Positions 10,201-19,416 of a stretch of 64,000 nt of DNA are shown piece by piece. Within the stretch, counting starts at the first letter, position 1, and each line of letters begins with the position of its first letter. The translations under genes were made by a program, and so were the position numbers. The notes beneath the pieces were generated by a model. The model was not told the DNA's origin. It worked only from the letters and a program-made list of their open reading frames with translations, and made no database searches. Source of the stretch: Agelas oroides. Taxonomy: Eukaryota > Porifera > Demospongiae > Agelasida > Agelasidae. The stretch is taken from contig OX422185.1 of assembly GCA_949130485.1 (NCBI GenBank), positions 835,501-899,500 on the forward strand, written 5' to 3'.

Positions 10201-13200
10201 CCATAAGAGGTTCTAGATGTTGGATCACAGTGCTTTTCCAATGTAAGGAATTTTACAATGTCTGTATGTCCATTGGCTGCAGCACGATGAAGTGGTGTTT
10301 GTTTGCCTTCATCCAAACATGATGGGTCACACTCTTGATCATCAATTAAATACTTCATAATGTGCAGATAACCCATCTCAGCAGCACTATGAAGAGGGGT
10401 ACGGCCATACTGACCTGGAATGTTTGGACTACATTTCAGATTAGTGATGAAAAGTTTAAGTATTTCCAAGTGGCCAAACTGTGCTGCCCGATGGACGGGA
10501 GTGGTACCATCAGAATTTCTAGATGTTGGATCACAGTGCTTTTGCAAGGTAAGAAACTTCACAATGTCTAAATGTCCACAGGATGCAGCACGATGAAGTG
10601 GTGTTTGGTTGTCTTCATCCAAACATGATGGGTCACACTCTTGTTCATCAATTAAATACTTCACAATGTGCAGATGACCCATCTCAGCAGCACTATGAAG
10701 AGGGGTACGGCCATACAGACCTCGAATGTTTTGACTACATTTCAGATCAGTGATGAAAAGTTTAAGTATTTCCAAGCGGCCACATTGTGCTGCCCAATGG
10801 ATGGGTGTGTTACCATAAGAGGTTCTAGATGTTGGATCACAGTGCTTTTCCAAGGTAAGGAATTTCACAATGTCTGTATGTCCCTTGGCTGCAGCACGAT
10901 GAAGTGGTGTTTGTTTGCCTTCATCCAAACATGATGGGTCACACTCTTGTTCATCAATTAAATACTTCACAATCTGTAGATGACCCCTATCAGCAGCACT
11001 ATGAAGAGGGGTACAACCAAGAGATACCTTCACACCACTGTCATTCAGTGCTCTGAAGAACTCCACATACTTCTCAGGAAACTTGTCATTTATGTCATGT
11101 CTAACATACCATAAGATTTCTTCATCTGTCTTTACCCTTCCCACTCCCAGGACATTCACCTCAGCCGAGATACTCAGAGTGGGATGATTGGTCATCTGTT
11201 GGAGTAGGGGCACAGCACACTTGACACTTAGTGTGCATGATCCTATGTTAAGGTTCATGAGTGATATGTTTTTGGTCAGTCCAGTTAGAATATGTTTAGC
11301 TATTGGATCTGTAACTTGACAACCATTTAGATTCAATACTTTGAGCATTCTGTTCACATTCAGCATCCTCTCAATTGCACAACCCACTGCCTCACTGTCA
11401 CCCTCTGCTAGTTGACTGTTCTCTGATAGGTCAAGTTCTTCCAGGCTGGTGTTGTACTCTAGTGATGTGAAGATGCTCACTGCCCCAGCACTGCTGATAC
11501 TGTTTCCTCTTAAGTCCAATGCTTTAAGCTGACTTTCAGCTAGTCCAAAAGCAAAGTGCTCAGCTGTTGGGTCTGTGAGATCTACTACATTCAGCCTTGA
11601 GACTGTCCTACAACTGTCATTTAGAGCTCCGAAGAATTCCACACACCTCTCAGGAACTGTGACACCTATAATACACCATACAGTTCCTCTGTCCATCCTA
11701 ACCCTCCCAACTCCCATGACATTCAGCTCAACTACAGTAATGTTCAGAGTGGGATGAGTGGTCATCTGGTGGAGGAGGGGCACAGCACAGCTGCTACGTA
11801 ATTCACTAGATTGTATGTCAAGTGTCATAAGAGATGTGTTCTTGGTCAATCCAGATGCTATGTGTTTAGCTACAGGATCTGTGACATTACAACCACTTAG
11901 GTTCAATACTTTGAGTGTTCTGTTCACACTCAGCATCCTCTCAATTGCACTACCCACTGCCTCATTGCCACCCTCTGCTAGTTGCCAGTTCCCTAGCAGG
12001 TCAAGCTCCTCCAAGTTGGAGTTGTGTTCCAGTAAACTGAATATACCAACTGCATCCTGACTATTGCCATTTCTACATTGCAGTACACTTTCATGTAATG
12101 AGTACCCAACCTCACTAGAATCTAAAACTTCCTTTACTGAAATCTCTAGGGTGGTCAAGTGTCTCATGTTCAGTACACAGTGGAATGCAACCTGGTCATG
12201 ATATACTCCCTCCGGATACTGTAGGCCTTGAACTGTCAACTTTCTTGTATGCTCAAACATTGGTAGTTTAGGAAGTAAAGGAACCATCGTGATTATCTCG
12301 GGATTATAGCTCAAGTTCACTTCTTCAATCTGTGTGGTCCCATGGTGCTCTAAGTTCACTCTGTACATTACCTCAATAGAATGGTTTGTGAGACCACATG
12401 CACGAAGGTCCAGCAATTTCAATGAGCCATCACACCATGCCAGGAAGTGAGCAAGCATCAGGCAGTCAAATGGCATCATGTAACACCATGCAACGGATAG
12501 TTTTGCTCCATCTATTGCACTGGCTAGGTTGTGAAACAAACTGAAATTCTGAGATTCATATATCAGGTGGGAGAGGAAGAGAAATTCTTTCACATAGTGA
12601 TGTTTGAAATGCAATTTATCTGCAGAGGGAAAGTTCAGCCGTGAAATCCCAGCTAGAAACAGCAGCACCGTTCTATATCGCTCTTCCCTCAAGTGGTCTT
12701 GAAAGAATTCGAACAATTCATCAGCTGAGAGCTGAGATGCAGCCCACCAGGCTGCTAAGAACTCCTGAATGGTGAGGTGCAGGAACTGGTAGCTCAGCTC
12801 CTCACCAGTGCTAGTGAACCCCTTAAAAGCAGTCATCATACCTAGTAAGCTACCCTCTATATCAAGATCCCCACAGTCTGGAAACACTGCTTCTAAATTA
12901 TCAATGCTAAACACCATCCTATCTGCAACAAGGCCATCATATGCTAGCTTGCTCAGTGCAATAAGCTGCTTCTGAAATGTCTCAGGAATTGTTGCAAGAG
13001 TATGCAATCTTCTGATGCTTCTTGGGTCATTACCTGTGATGCTGGCATGTCTTTTCACAGCATTTAGAATAAATGTCTCATACAGTTTAGTCAAGCTGTG
13101 GGGCAGAGTGCACTGTTCCCTCTCATACACATAAAGCACAATAGCACAGTTGAGAGGGATGTAGCAGAGTGAGGCTATGTCCTGTCGTTCTTTGAGTGTT

Positions 13201-14044
13201 TGCACCAACTCAGTTGCCTTGGCTTTGTCTGGTATATTTTCCATGATGCAATGCTCAATCTGCTCTTCTGTGAACCCCAGTACCTCGATATGGCGATTGA
13301 CACTCTGCAAACGTTGCAGGTAGTCAGAAGCATACGGACGTGAGGTCACTAGCATAGAACATTTGGGAAACTTGCTTCTTCTAAGCATGTCTAAAATGAG
13401 AGAATTCTGTGTTCTGTCTTCATAACTAAGTTCATCGTAGCCATCTACAATGAGCAATACATGTTCTCCAGAGGTTTCCTGAATGTGGTGCACAACCTGC
13501 TGTTTAAGATCTGGATCATCAGCCTCAATCAAGCCTTCAATATATGTGGCCTCCCTGATACTTGTCTGTCGCAGTTGCAATAAGATGACTAGATGGTACT
13601 GCTGGAGCAACACCCCATTAGCCCAGTCCTTGCAGATCTTTCTGCTCAGTGTTGACTTACCCACTCCTGGTGCACCATCCATGAGGATTTTCAGCTGTTG
13701 TCCACCTTCTTCAGTTGGCAAGAAAGCCTCGTGCAGTTGAATTGCCTTCTTTCTCTTGACTATGTTATCAATGTTACCATGGATATAGTCTCTCTCCATT
13801 GTGGCAACCAGCTCTGCACCAGGCAGTTCTCTCTTTCGCTCAATCATGGCTAGTCGGGTGTAATGCCTCCCAAGGGAGGGGGGCCAGTCACCATCTGGTA
13901 GGGTGGGCATTCCCTCATACATGTCTTTGAGGTACTGTGCATACCTTGACACATACTCAGGAGGGTCAGGGGGTGCTGAGGGTGTTGGTGGCAACGGGTC
14001 CACTGTTGCTACTGAAACATCATTTAGGACTGTCAGTGGAATCC
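7260..14044 (-). CDS. NLR-type protein, main exon: NACHT, LRR, about 36 ankyrin repeats
   Basis: A TTCTAG acceptor at 14045 opens a single uninterrupted exon ending in a TAG at 7260. Numbered from the GTG at 14003, the NACHT ATPase has Walker A GAPGVGKST at 110-118, Walker B LLIVDGYDEL at 183-192 and a sensor TSRP at 220-223. A helical region follows, then leucine-rich repeats at about 515-975, then some 36 ankyrin repeats from about 995 to 2235. STAND NTPases of this kind act in the cytosol as ligand-triggered oligomerising sensors; LRR and ankyrin arrays usually provide recognition or autoinhibition. The phase-1 acceptor joins the Death-domain exon upstream, giving a protein of roughly 2,360 residues. 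The ankyrin part is built from 306-bp three-repeat units arranged in 918-bp higher-order copies. All catalytic motifs are intact and no stop interrupts 6.8 kb, so the gene looks functional. The ligand is unknown. Confidence 0.88.
8000..11010. repeat. ankyrin-coding tandem array, 306-bp unit, 918-bp higher-order repeat
   Basis: Coding repeats inside the NLR exon. Shifting by 306 bases aligns each unit of three ankyrin repeats with the next. Shifting by 918 bases aligns blocks that look identical over hundreds of bases (for example 7981-8160 against 8899-9078). The array extends down to about 7480 with more divergent units. Copies near 10.3-11 kb are older and less alike. Confidence 0.9.
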
Positions 14045-14224
14045 CTAGAATAAGGGTATTGTTGTTTTAGTTTGTGAGCATGCAACATTCACAGTTACTC
14101 CTACATTAACATTACAATCAGTATCACATTTCTGTCCAGCTACCATCATTCCCTACTTCAACCACCGCAGTACAGTAAACAATATAGCATACACATGAAC
14201 TTTCCAGTGCTGTGACCTTCCTAC

Positions 14225-14522
14225 CTCTTGCATTGCACATTGCCTCAGCAAGGTTCCTCTTCCCAACATTGACCAAACTTCTGGCTAACTTTCTGTATGA
14301 TGCACTAGTGTCCATCCTTAGCCAGGCTCCAAACATCTTCACTTTACACATGTGGTTATCTCGAGGGTAGTTACTCTCAATCACATCCAGCTCATCAGCA
14401 CTGACCCCCAGTTGCAGACCAAGGAGGTACCAGTTGGGTACAGGGAGAAGGCTTAGGTCACAGAGTGTGGGGATCCCACCTTGTCGAGGGACAGGAAGAG
14501 AGTCGCAGTGGGTAGGGACCAT
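14225..14522 (-). CDS. NLR-type protein, Death-domain exon
   Basis: The frame encodes a Death-fold module with WYLLGLQLGVSADELDVIE, a central WLRMDTSASYRKLARSL and a final helix NLAEAMCNA. The exon ends AGA G followed by GTAGG (donor at 14224). Its phase 1 fits the acceptor at 14045, fusing Death to NACHT in one gene. Death domains recruit partner adaptors by homotypic contact. The 5' border is uncertain: acceptors at about 14480 (CCTCGACAAG) or about 14532 (CTCTCCACCAG) are both possible, so the true first exon may lie further upstream. Confidence 0.7.
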
Positions 14523-14770
14523 ATCTTCTGGTGGAGAGTAGGATCATATGTAGGAGAAGTCATAGTAAAACTATTTTCCCATTGGGGTCTGCACTTATAA
14601 CATTTCCCATTTATACAGACAAAACTGTCAAAATAGAGTATCCTTGGACTGTGACCTAACTCTTGCCATATATACACAATCTCTAGCTGAAATCCTACAC
14701 AATAGCCTTGTGCTAAGGCACTTGACAACAATATGGAAATGATTTGGGCCTGTGAGTTGATTTAACACTT

Positions 14771-15213
14771 TGGGCTCGTTCATCACGTGATGTGTGCTGC
14801 AGCTTACGTCACGTCCACTCTACTGGAATCAATGATGTCATAGATGAGCTAGCGCCCAGTTTAGCGTTGAAAGAGGCCCACAGAGATCACGGTAATGGTT
14901 CGTGTGCGAACTTACCTAAGTGTTAAAAGTCTCGGCAGCGAAAGAGCACGAGTTGCCATGTTTAGCTGGATAGTAGACATCTATATTCAGATATCTTGCC
15001 ACATCGTGTTACTAGGTCGACCCTGGATTTCGACTCCTCGTCTTCTTCAGCTCGAGTTTACTATTGTAGTCTATCGTACGCGCGTGACCTGTTTCAGGTT
15101 CTTCCAACTCCATTTGTGGTTATCTCTACAACCAATGCTGCAACACGGCGCGGCCATATCTGGTGTGACGTAAAATTACGGCTGCGGCACACATCACGTG
15201 ATGAATGAGCCCA
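14771..15213. mobile_element. 443-bp non-autonomous DNA transposon
   Basis: Imperfect terminal inverted repeats of about 33 bp (TGGGCTCGTTCATCACGTGA and TCACGTGATGAATGAGCCCA) enclose 443 bases with no coding capacity. Inside lie TGACGT/ACGTCA sites. No clear target duplication is visible. Confidence 0.65.
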
Positions 15214-15945
15214 GGCCCTCTGCGCGAATTTCGTACTGCAAGCGACGAACGCGCAGGGCCTGGGAACGAGGCTAGGCAAAACGTCCGTTAAAATGAGGTG
15301 TCTGCATTTGGAATAGCGGGGTTCCACTGTAGCTATACCTATTTCCTTAATTTACAGGGTCATAGGCAAATCTATTTACTGCACTAGGGGTCTACGACTG
15401 GTATGAAATCTCAGAATCTTGAAATTCCAAACTCTGAAGTAAATGTAGCAATGTCTCTATACAACCTTGAAATCTTATGTACCCTCAGTATACTAGGCTA
15501 GCTTTGAAATCTCATATACCGTACTCACTCGAAGTTACGCCCCCCTCTTTTTTCTGATTAGATTTAGCTACAAGTAGGAGGGGGGGCTTATAATTGAATA
15601 AGGGTAATTAGTCTCTTTTATACACCCCCTTTCCTGGATACACATTTGTGGGTAGGTAATAACGTCATAGTAAAAACAAAACGTGGACCCGCGGTTTTTC
15701 CTGGTGATAAACACTCTGCGTCCACTCGCCCTCCGCACACTAACGGGATTAACTTTGTTCACCGATTCTGAGGTCAGGCATGTGCGCTGTGATTACGTAA
15801 TGCATCACTCGAGTGTATGTAAGAGGGAAAGTTGGCGTGTCCGAAACACAGAAAAGCAAGGTGAGGGCGAAATTTATGTAAAGCTAGTCTAAAGTTCCCC
15901 TGCAAAGTGATAGTCTGATAGTTGAGGTAGAAATATGGGATCTGT

Positions 15946-16010
15946 GCCTGCCGGTGGCACACATGTATGTAGAATGATTTCTATAAGTTACATGTGTGCC
16001 ACTGGCAGGC
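15946..16010. repeat. 65-bp foldback element
   Basis: Arms GCCTGCCGGTGGCACACATG and CATGTGTGCCACTGGCAGGC (two mismatches) surround a loop of about 20 bases. Probably a miniature transposon. Confidence 0.6.
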
Positions 16011-16193
16011 TACATACTCTTGATGACACCCCAGCTTGAAGTGCTCAAGCATCTTGGCCATGCAAACTTTGATGACAACAGATCAGCAGAATTGAAGCGA
16101 TTTTACCGCTGTTTGGGATGATGTTCGAATGAAGTATGGCCTTAGTTCAGATCAGAAGAAGCTACATGAAAGCTACCAAATTGTTTATCAACA

Positions 16194-16252
16194 GAAAATG
16201 GCAATCCCAACAAACTCTGCATTATGCAGAGTTGGTTGGGATTGCCATTTTC
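16194..16252. repeat. 59-nt near-perfect hairpin
   Basis: Arms begin GAAAATGGCAATCCCAAC and close GTTGGGATTGCCATTTTC, with AACTCTGCA/TGCAGAGTT continuing the stem to a tiny loop. It could be a foldback transposon or, if transcribed, a small-RNA precursor. Confidence 0.7.
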
Positions 16253-16856
16253 TCCTCACGGAGCTGGAATAACTCCATGGTGGGTGTCATTAACTTTATC
16301 CCTTGGCTGATGATCACGTAAGCCAGACCAAACCAACCACAGCACAGATTGTGTTCAGTGTCATGCACAGGGAAGGGTCAGGTGGCTTCTCAGAGGGTTT
16401 GTGTGTTTGTGGAATGCACTCAGAGGAAAAGCTGATTGCTAGCTTTTAAAATTGGTAATGCTCACTCTTTAGTTAAACCCACCCTTTCACCAAAAAGGGT
16501 CTGCTGACACAAGCCAAATACCTAATTGGGCTTACTCCAGATTTTTAATCAGTAATATAATGTAGTCTCACAGGCCCGACCCACTTCCGCAAAAGAAGAA
16601 AGGGTCTGGTGAACTGCGTATACAAGCCATGTCCCACTGGAATGCAATTAGCTGGATGACGTAACCAGATATCAAATACCTGTTGCAGAGTACACTGCAT
16701 TTCAAGTCACTTGGAACATACACTTAAAAATAAAACGTAAAACCGTGGGAAAGGAATTTGCCGGAAGCACTTACCTTTGCGGTGGCGGCGCGCGCGTTGC
16801 TGTTTGTCTCGCACATGCAAGCTAGTTACCAATCATTGTGTTGTGCGAAGTCTATC

Positions 16857-17819
16857 ATGGGCGAGCCTGGACGACGCAAAAGTTACAGTGAAGATTTGCG
16901 CTGGAGAATTGTCTACCAGAGACACCTGATGGGACTGAAGTACAGGGAAATTTCACAGAATTTGACGGTTTCAGTCTCCACTGTTGCGAGAATTGTGGAC
17001 AGGTTTGAACGCACCGGAGAAGTAACTCGGAATGTAAAACCTGCTACTGAACGTATACTTCATGAACACGATGTGTTCGTTTTGATGCAGATAGTTTTGG
17101 AAAGATCCAGCGTTTATCTACACGAGCTACAGCGAGCGCTTGCACAGACTACAGGAATGTTTGTCTCTGAGGCTACAATCTGTAGGACGCTTAAACGCTT
17201 TGGATTTTCCTGGAAGAAAATGAAGTATACTGCTCTGCAGAGATCAGATCTAATTAGGGCTGAATATCAGGCAGAAATAGCGATTTATGATCCAAGTATG
17301 TTAGTGTTTGTAGATGAATCAGGCACTGACCAACGCAATGCTATACGACACTTTGGATATGCTTTAAGAGGCTACAGTCCACGATCCTTCAAGTTCTTAA
17401 GTAGAGGAAAAAGACTATCTGCTATTGCTGCCCTCACTGTTTCGAAACTGTTATGTTATGAGTTACATGAACAAAATGTGGATGGTGATACTTTCTACCT
17501 ATTTGTTCAGAGAACCCTGCTGCCAACACTGCTGCCATTTAATGGATATAATCCGAACTCAGTGGTCGTAATGGACAATTGCAGTATCCACCATGTACCT
17601 GAGGTGATTGAACTGATTCGTAGTGTTGGAACTATTGTTGTGTTCCTTCCCCCATACAGTCCTGATTTTACACCTATTGAGGAGATGTTTAGCAAAATCA
17701 AGAACTTTGTTCGGCAGCCTGTATTTGAGGCAGCCCCCAAAGAAGTACTTAGTGCTGCGTTTGCTTTAGTGACTGAACAGGACTGCATTGGCTGGTATAA
17801 AGACTGTGGATACATGTAG
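16857..17819 (+). CDS. DD34E transposase, IS630/Tc1-mariner superfamily
   Basis: This enzyme cuts and pastes its transposon at TA sites. From the ATG at 16857 it is 320 residues. A helix-turn-helix DNA-binding region spans about 14-58 (LRWRIVYQRHLMGLKYREIS and following). The catalytic triad is D153 in FVDES, D240 in VVVMDNCSIHH and E275 in LPPYSPDFTPIEE, with 34 residues between the second D and E. The frame stays open upstream to a TTG at 16758 inside the terminal repeat, and another ATG lies at 16815. I prefer 16857 because family members usually begin close to the basic KSYSEDLR segment. The tail EQDCIGWYKDCGY matches my memory of this family in fungi and marine invertebrates. Confidence 0.92.
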   Translation: MGEPGRRKSYSEDLRWRIVYQRHLMGLKYREISQNLTVSVSTVARIVDRFERTGEVTRNVKPATERILHEHDVFVLMQIVLERSSVYLHELQRALAQTTGMFVSEATICRTLKRFGFSWKKMKYTALQRSDLIRAEYQAEIAIYDPSMLVFVDESGTDQRNAIRHFGYALRGYSPRSFKFLSRGKRLSAIAALTVSKLLCYELHEQNVDGDTFYLFVQRTLLPTLLPFNGYNPNSVVVMDNCSIHHVPEVIELIRSVGTIVVFLPPYSPDFTPIEEMFSKIKNFVRQPVFEAAPKEVLSAAFALVTEQDCIGWYKDCGYM

Positions 17820-17918
17820 CTTTTATTGGCATGCAATTATTTTTGTTTGATTTCCCTGTGGGACTTGGTGGGATATCATGATATAACCTACAAAAGTCAG
17901 TTTATATATAAGTAAAAG

Positions 17919-18893
17919 CTACAGGCTGTGAATTTTCTCCAAAATGGGGGCCTTCTGGCTGTTGTACTCCTCCAGGCTAATAGCGCCAGCTTCAAGTAGC
18001 TCATGAAGTTGTTTGATTTGGGTAATCAACTGCCCTCTCAGTCGTACCTGTTTGCCTGGAGATACACCCACACATGTAGTACTGGTAGATTGAGAGCGAA
18101 CTGATGCATGTGTAGGTGACTGAGTTCCGGAATGTGGTTTCAAAGCCCTAACAATACCCTCTGCAATTCCACTTAAAGCATCAACAACTTCCGAGCGTTT
18201 TTCATACCTCTTTTTACCACCACCAAACATAGGGACATCAGGAGGCATACTGTAATCTTTATGGGTCCCTATCTGCAACATGTTAGCCCATAGACGCAAC
18301 TGTGCAGGTGTGTATTTGTCAGCATGTTTTTCTTTCAATTTCAGGTGAATCTCTTCAACCTCCTCTTGTATTGCTGATCGTTTACTGTTGCATGTATCTT
18401 GCCTAGATCTCTTTTTAGGTGGCTCTACAGAGTCAGTATTGTCCAGTTCGTCACATCTACCATCACACCACAGTTGTATCTCTTGGGCTTCAGCATACTG
18501 GGAATACATGGTATCCATATCGTTCTCATTGATAAGGAATATTTTGCTATTACCACGCCCCTTTTGATAATAGCCAAGAGAAAAGTTATCCGACCCTGGA
18601 ACAACCGTTGAGAATTCCTCCTTTATACATGACCTAAGCTCCCCCGGAAATTGAAACTGGCTTTCAGACGTAAACTTTTTCATTTCAAAAAGTGACTTTC
18701 TTTTGGGGTTTATTACTCTTAGGGAGTATATGTACTTCTTGCCCCGGTCACTTGATACGGGCCGCGGATGTGCTAGATGTGGTCCTTGCACACTTCCTGA
18801 AGTTACAAGGGAAACACCATAGTTGTAGTAGCCGTACTGCTGTGAATCGCCGCTGGTAGATCCACGTGGCCCTCCATACCAGTACGGCTCCAT
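17919..18893 (-). CDS. transposon-encoded accessory protein with SHOCT-like tail
   Basis: 324 residues, ATG at 18893, just inside the right terminal repeat and convergent with the transposase. I see a Gly/Tyr/Ser-rich start (1-50), a compact region at about 52-145 with a PB1- or ubiquitin-like look (YSLRVINPKRK through IQLWCDG), a basic stretch PPKKRSRQ at 158-165 that could be a nuclear signal, and a helical segment YTPAQLRLWANMLQIG at about 194-209. The C-terminal 35 residues (QIKQLHELLEAGAISLEEYN and following) resemble a SHOCT oligomerisation tail. No enzymatic motif is apparent. Its place inside the inverted repeats and intact frame imply a role in transposition, targeting or host interaction, but no function is known to me. 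Confidence 0.75.
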   Translation of the reverse strand: MEPYWYGGPRGSTSGDSQQYGYYNYGVSLVTSGSVQGPHLAHPRPVSSDRGKKYIYSLRVINPKRKSLFEMKKFTSESQFQFPGELRSCIKEEFSTVVPGSDNFSLGYYQKGRGNSKIFLINENDMDTMYSQYAEAQEIQLWCDGRCDELDNTDSVEPPKKRSRQDTCNSKRSAIQEEVEEIHLKLKEKHADKYTPAQLRLWANMLQIGTHKDYSMPPDVPMFGGGKKRYEKRSEVVDALSGIAEGIVRALKPHSGTQSPTHASVRSQSTSTTCVGVSPGKQVRLRGQLITQIKQLHELLEAGAISLEEYNSQKAPILEKIHSL

Positions 18894-19416
18894 AGTGACC
18901 TATATATCTAGTCAGTAGCAAAATGGAAGACTGGGTAGCAATCTGAAAGAGCTAGCACCGTCGTACGTATTTGCAAATGGCAGAATTGCTAGAATAGCAC
19001 AATATTGCTTGGCACAGAAGCGTCACTATCCGCTGATTAGCACTTGCTCTGGAGCACGCGCCACATGCACGTGCATCTATTCTGGTAAATTAACTTCCGG
19101 AAAATTCCTTTCCCGCGTTTTACGTTTTACTTTTTTACACGTGGTGTTCCCAGTGACTTGAAATGCAGTGTAAGCACACTCCCTGAGAAGTATAGTCGAA
19201 GCGTTTATACAGCTTCTGCAGTAGTGGAAAAGATGCCCCAGCTCTCTTTCACCATTTTCAAGACTGCTATTGCTATTCAAACAGTCATGTAATGCATCAT
19301 GTGACAAAATACTGCAATGTGATTGTACCGCACTGTACAGTGCGGTGGGACATAGCTTGTGTACGCATTTCACCAGACCCTTCCCTTTTTGCGGAAGTAG
19401 GTCTGGCTTGTGAGAC

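Larger units (their letters stand above)
16565..19416. mobile_element. complete two-gene IS630/Tc1-mariner-type transposon
   Basis: The element is 2,852 bp between TA dinucleotides at 16563-16564 and 19417-19418. Its outer ends match as inverted repeats of about 50 bp (left starts GTCTCACAGGCCCGACCCAC; right end complements to GTCTCACAAGCCAGACCTAC). Further subterminal inverted homology runs to about 16770 and from about 19094, including AAAACGTAAAACCG and GGGAAAGGAATTT. It carries a DD34E transposase on the plus strand and a second intact ORF on the minus strand, ending tail to tail about 100 bases apart. Both frames are intact, so the copy looks young. The same ends occur on several short elements in this window. 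Confidence 0.88.

Noticed and set aside
7581-10934. Ladder of similar plus-strand ORFs of 70-97 residues
   Set aside because: They are antisense shadows of the ankyrin array, repeating with its 306-bp period.
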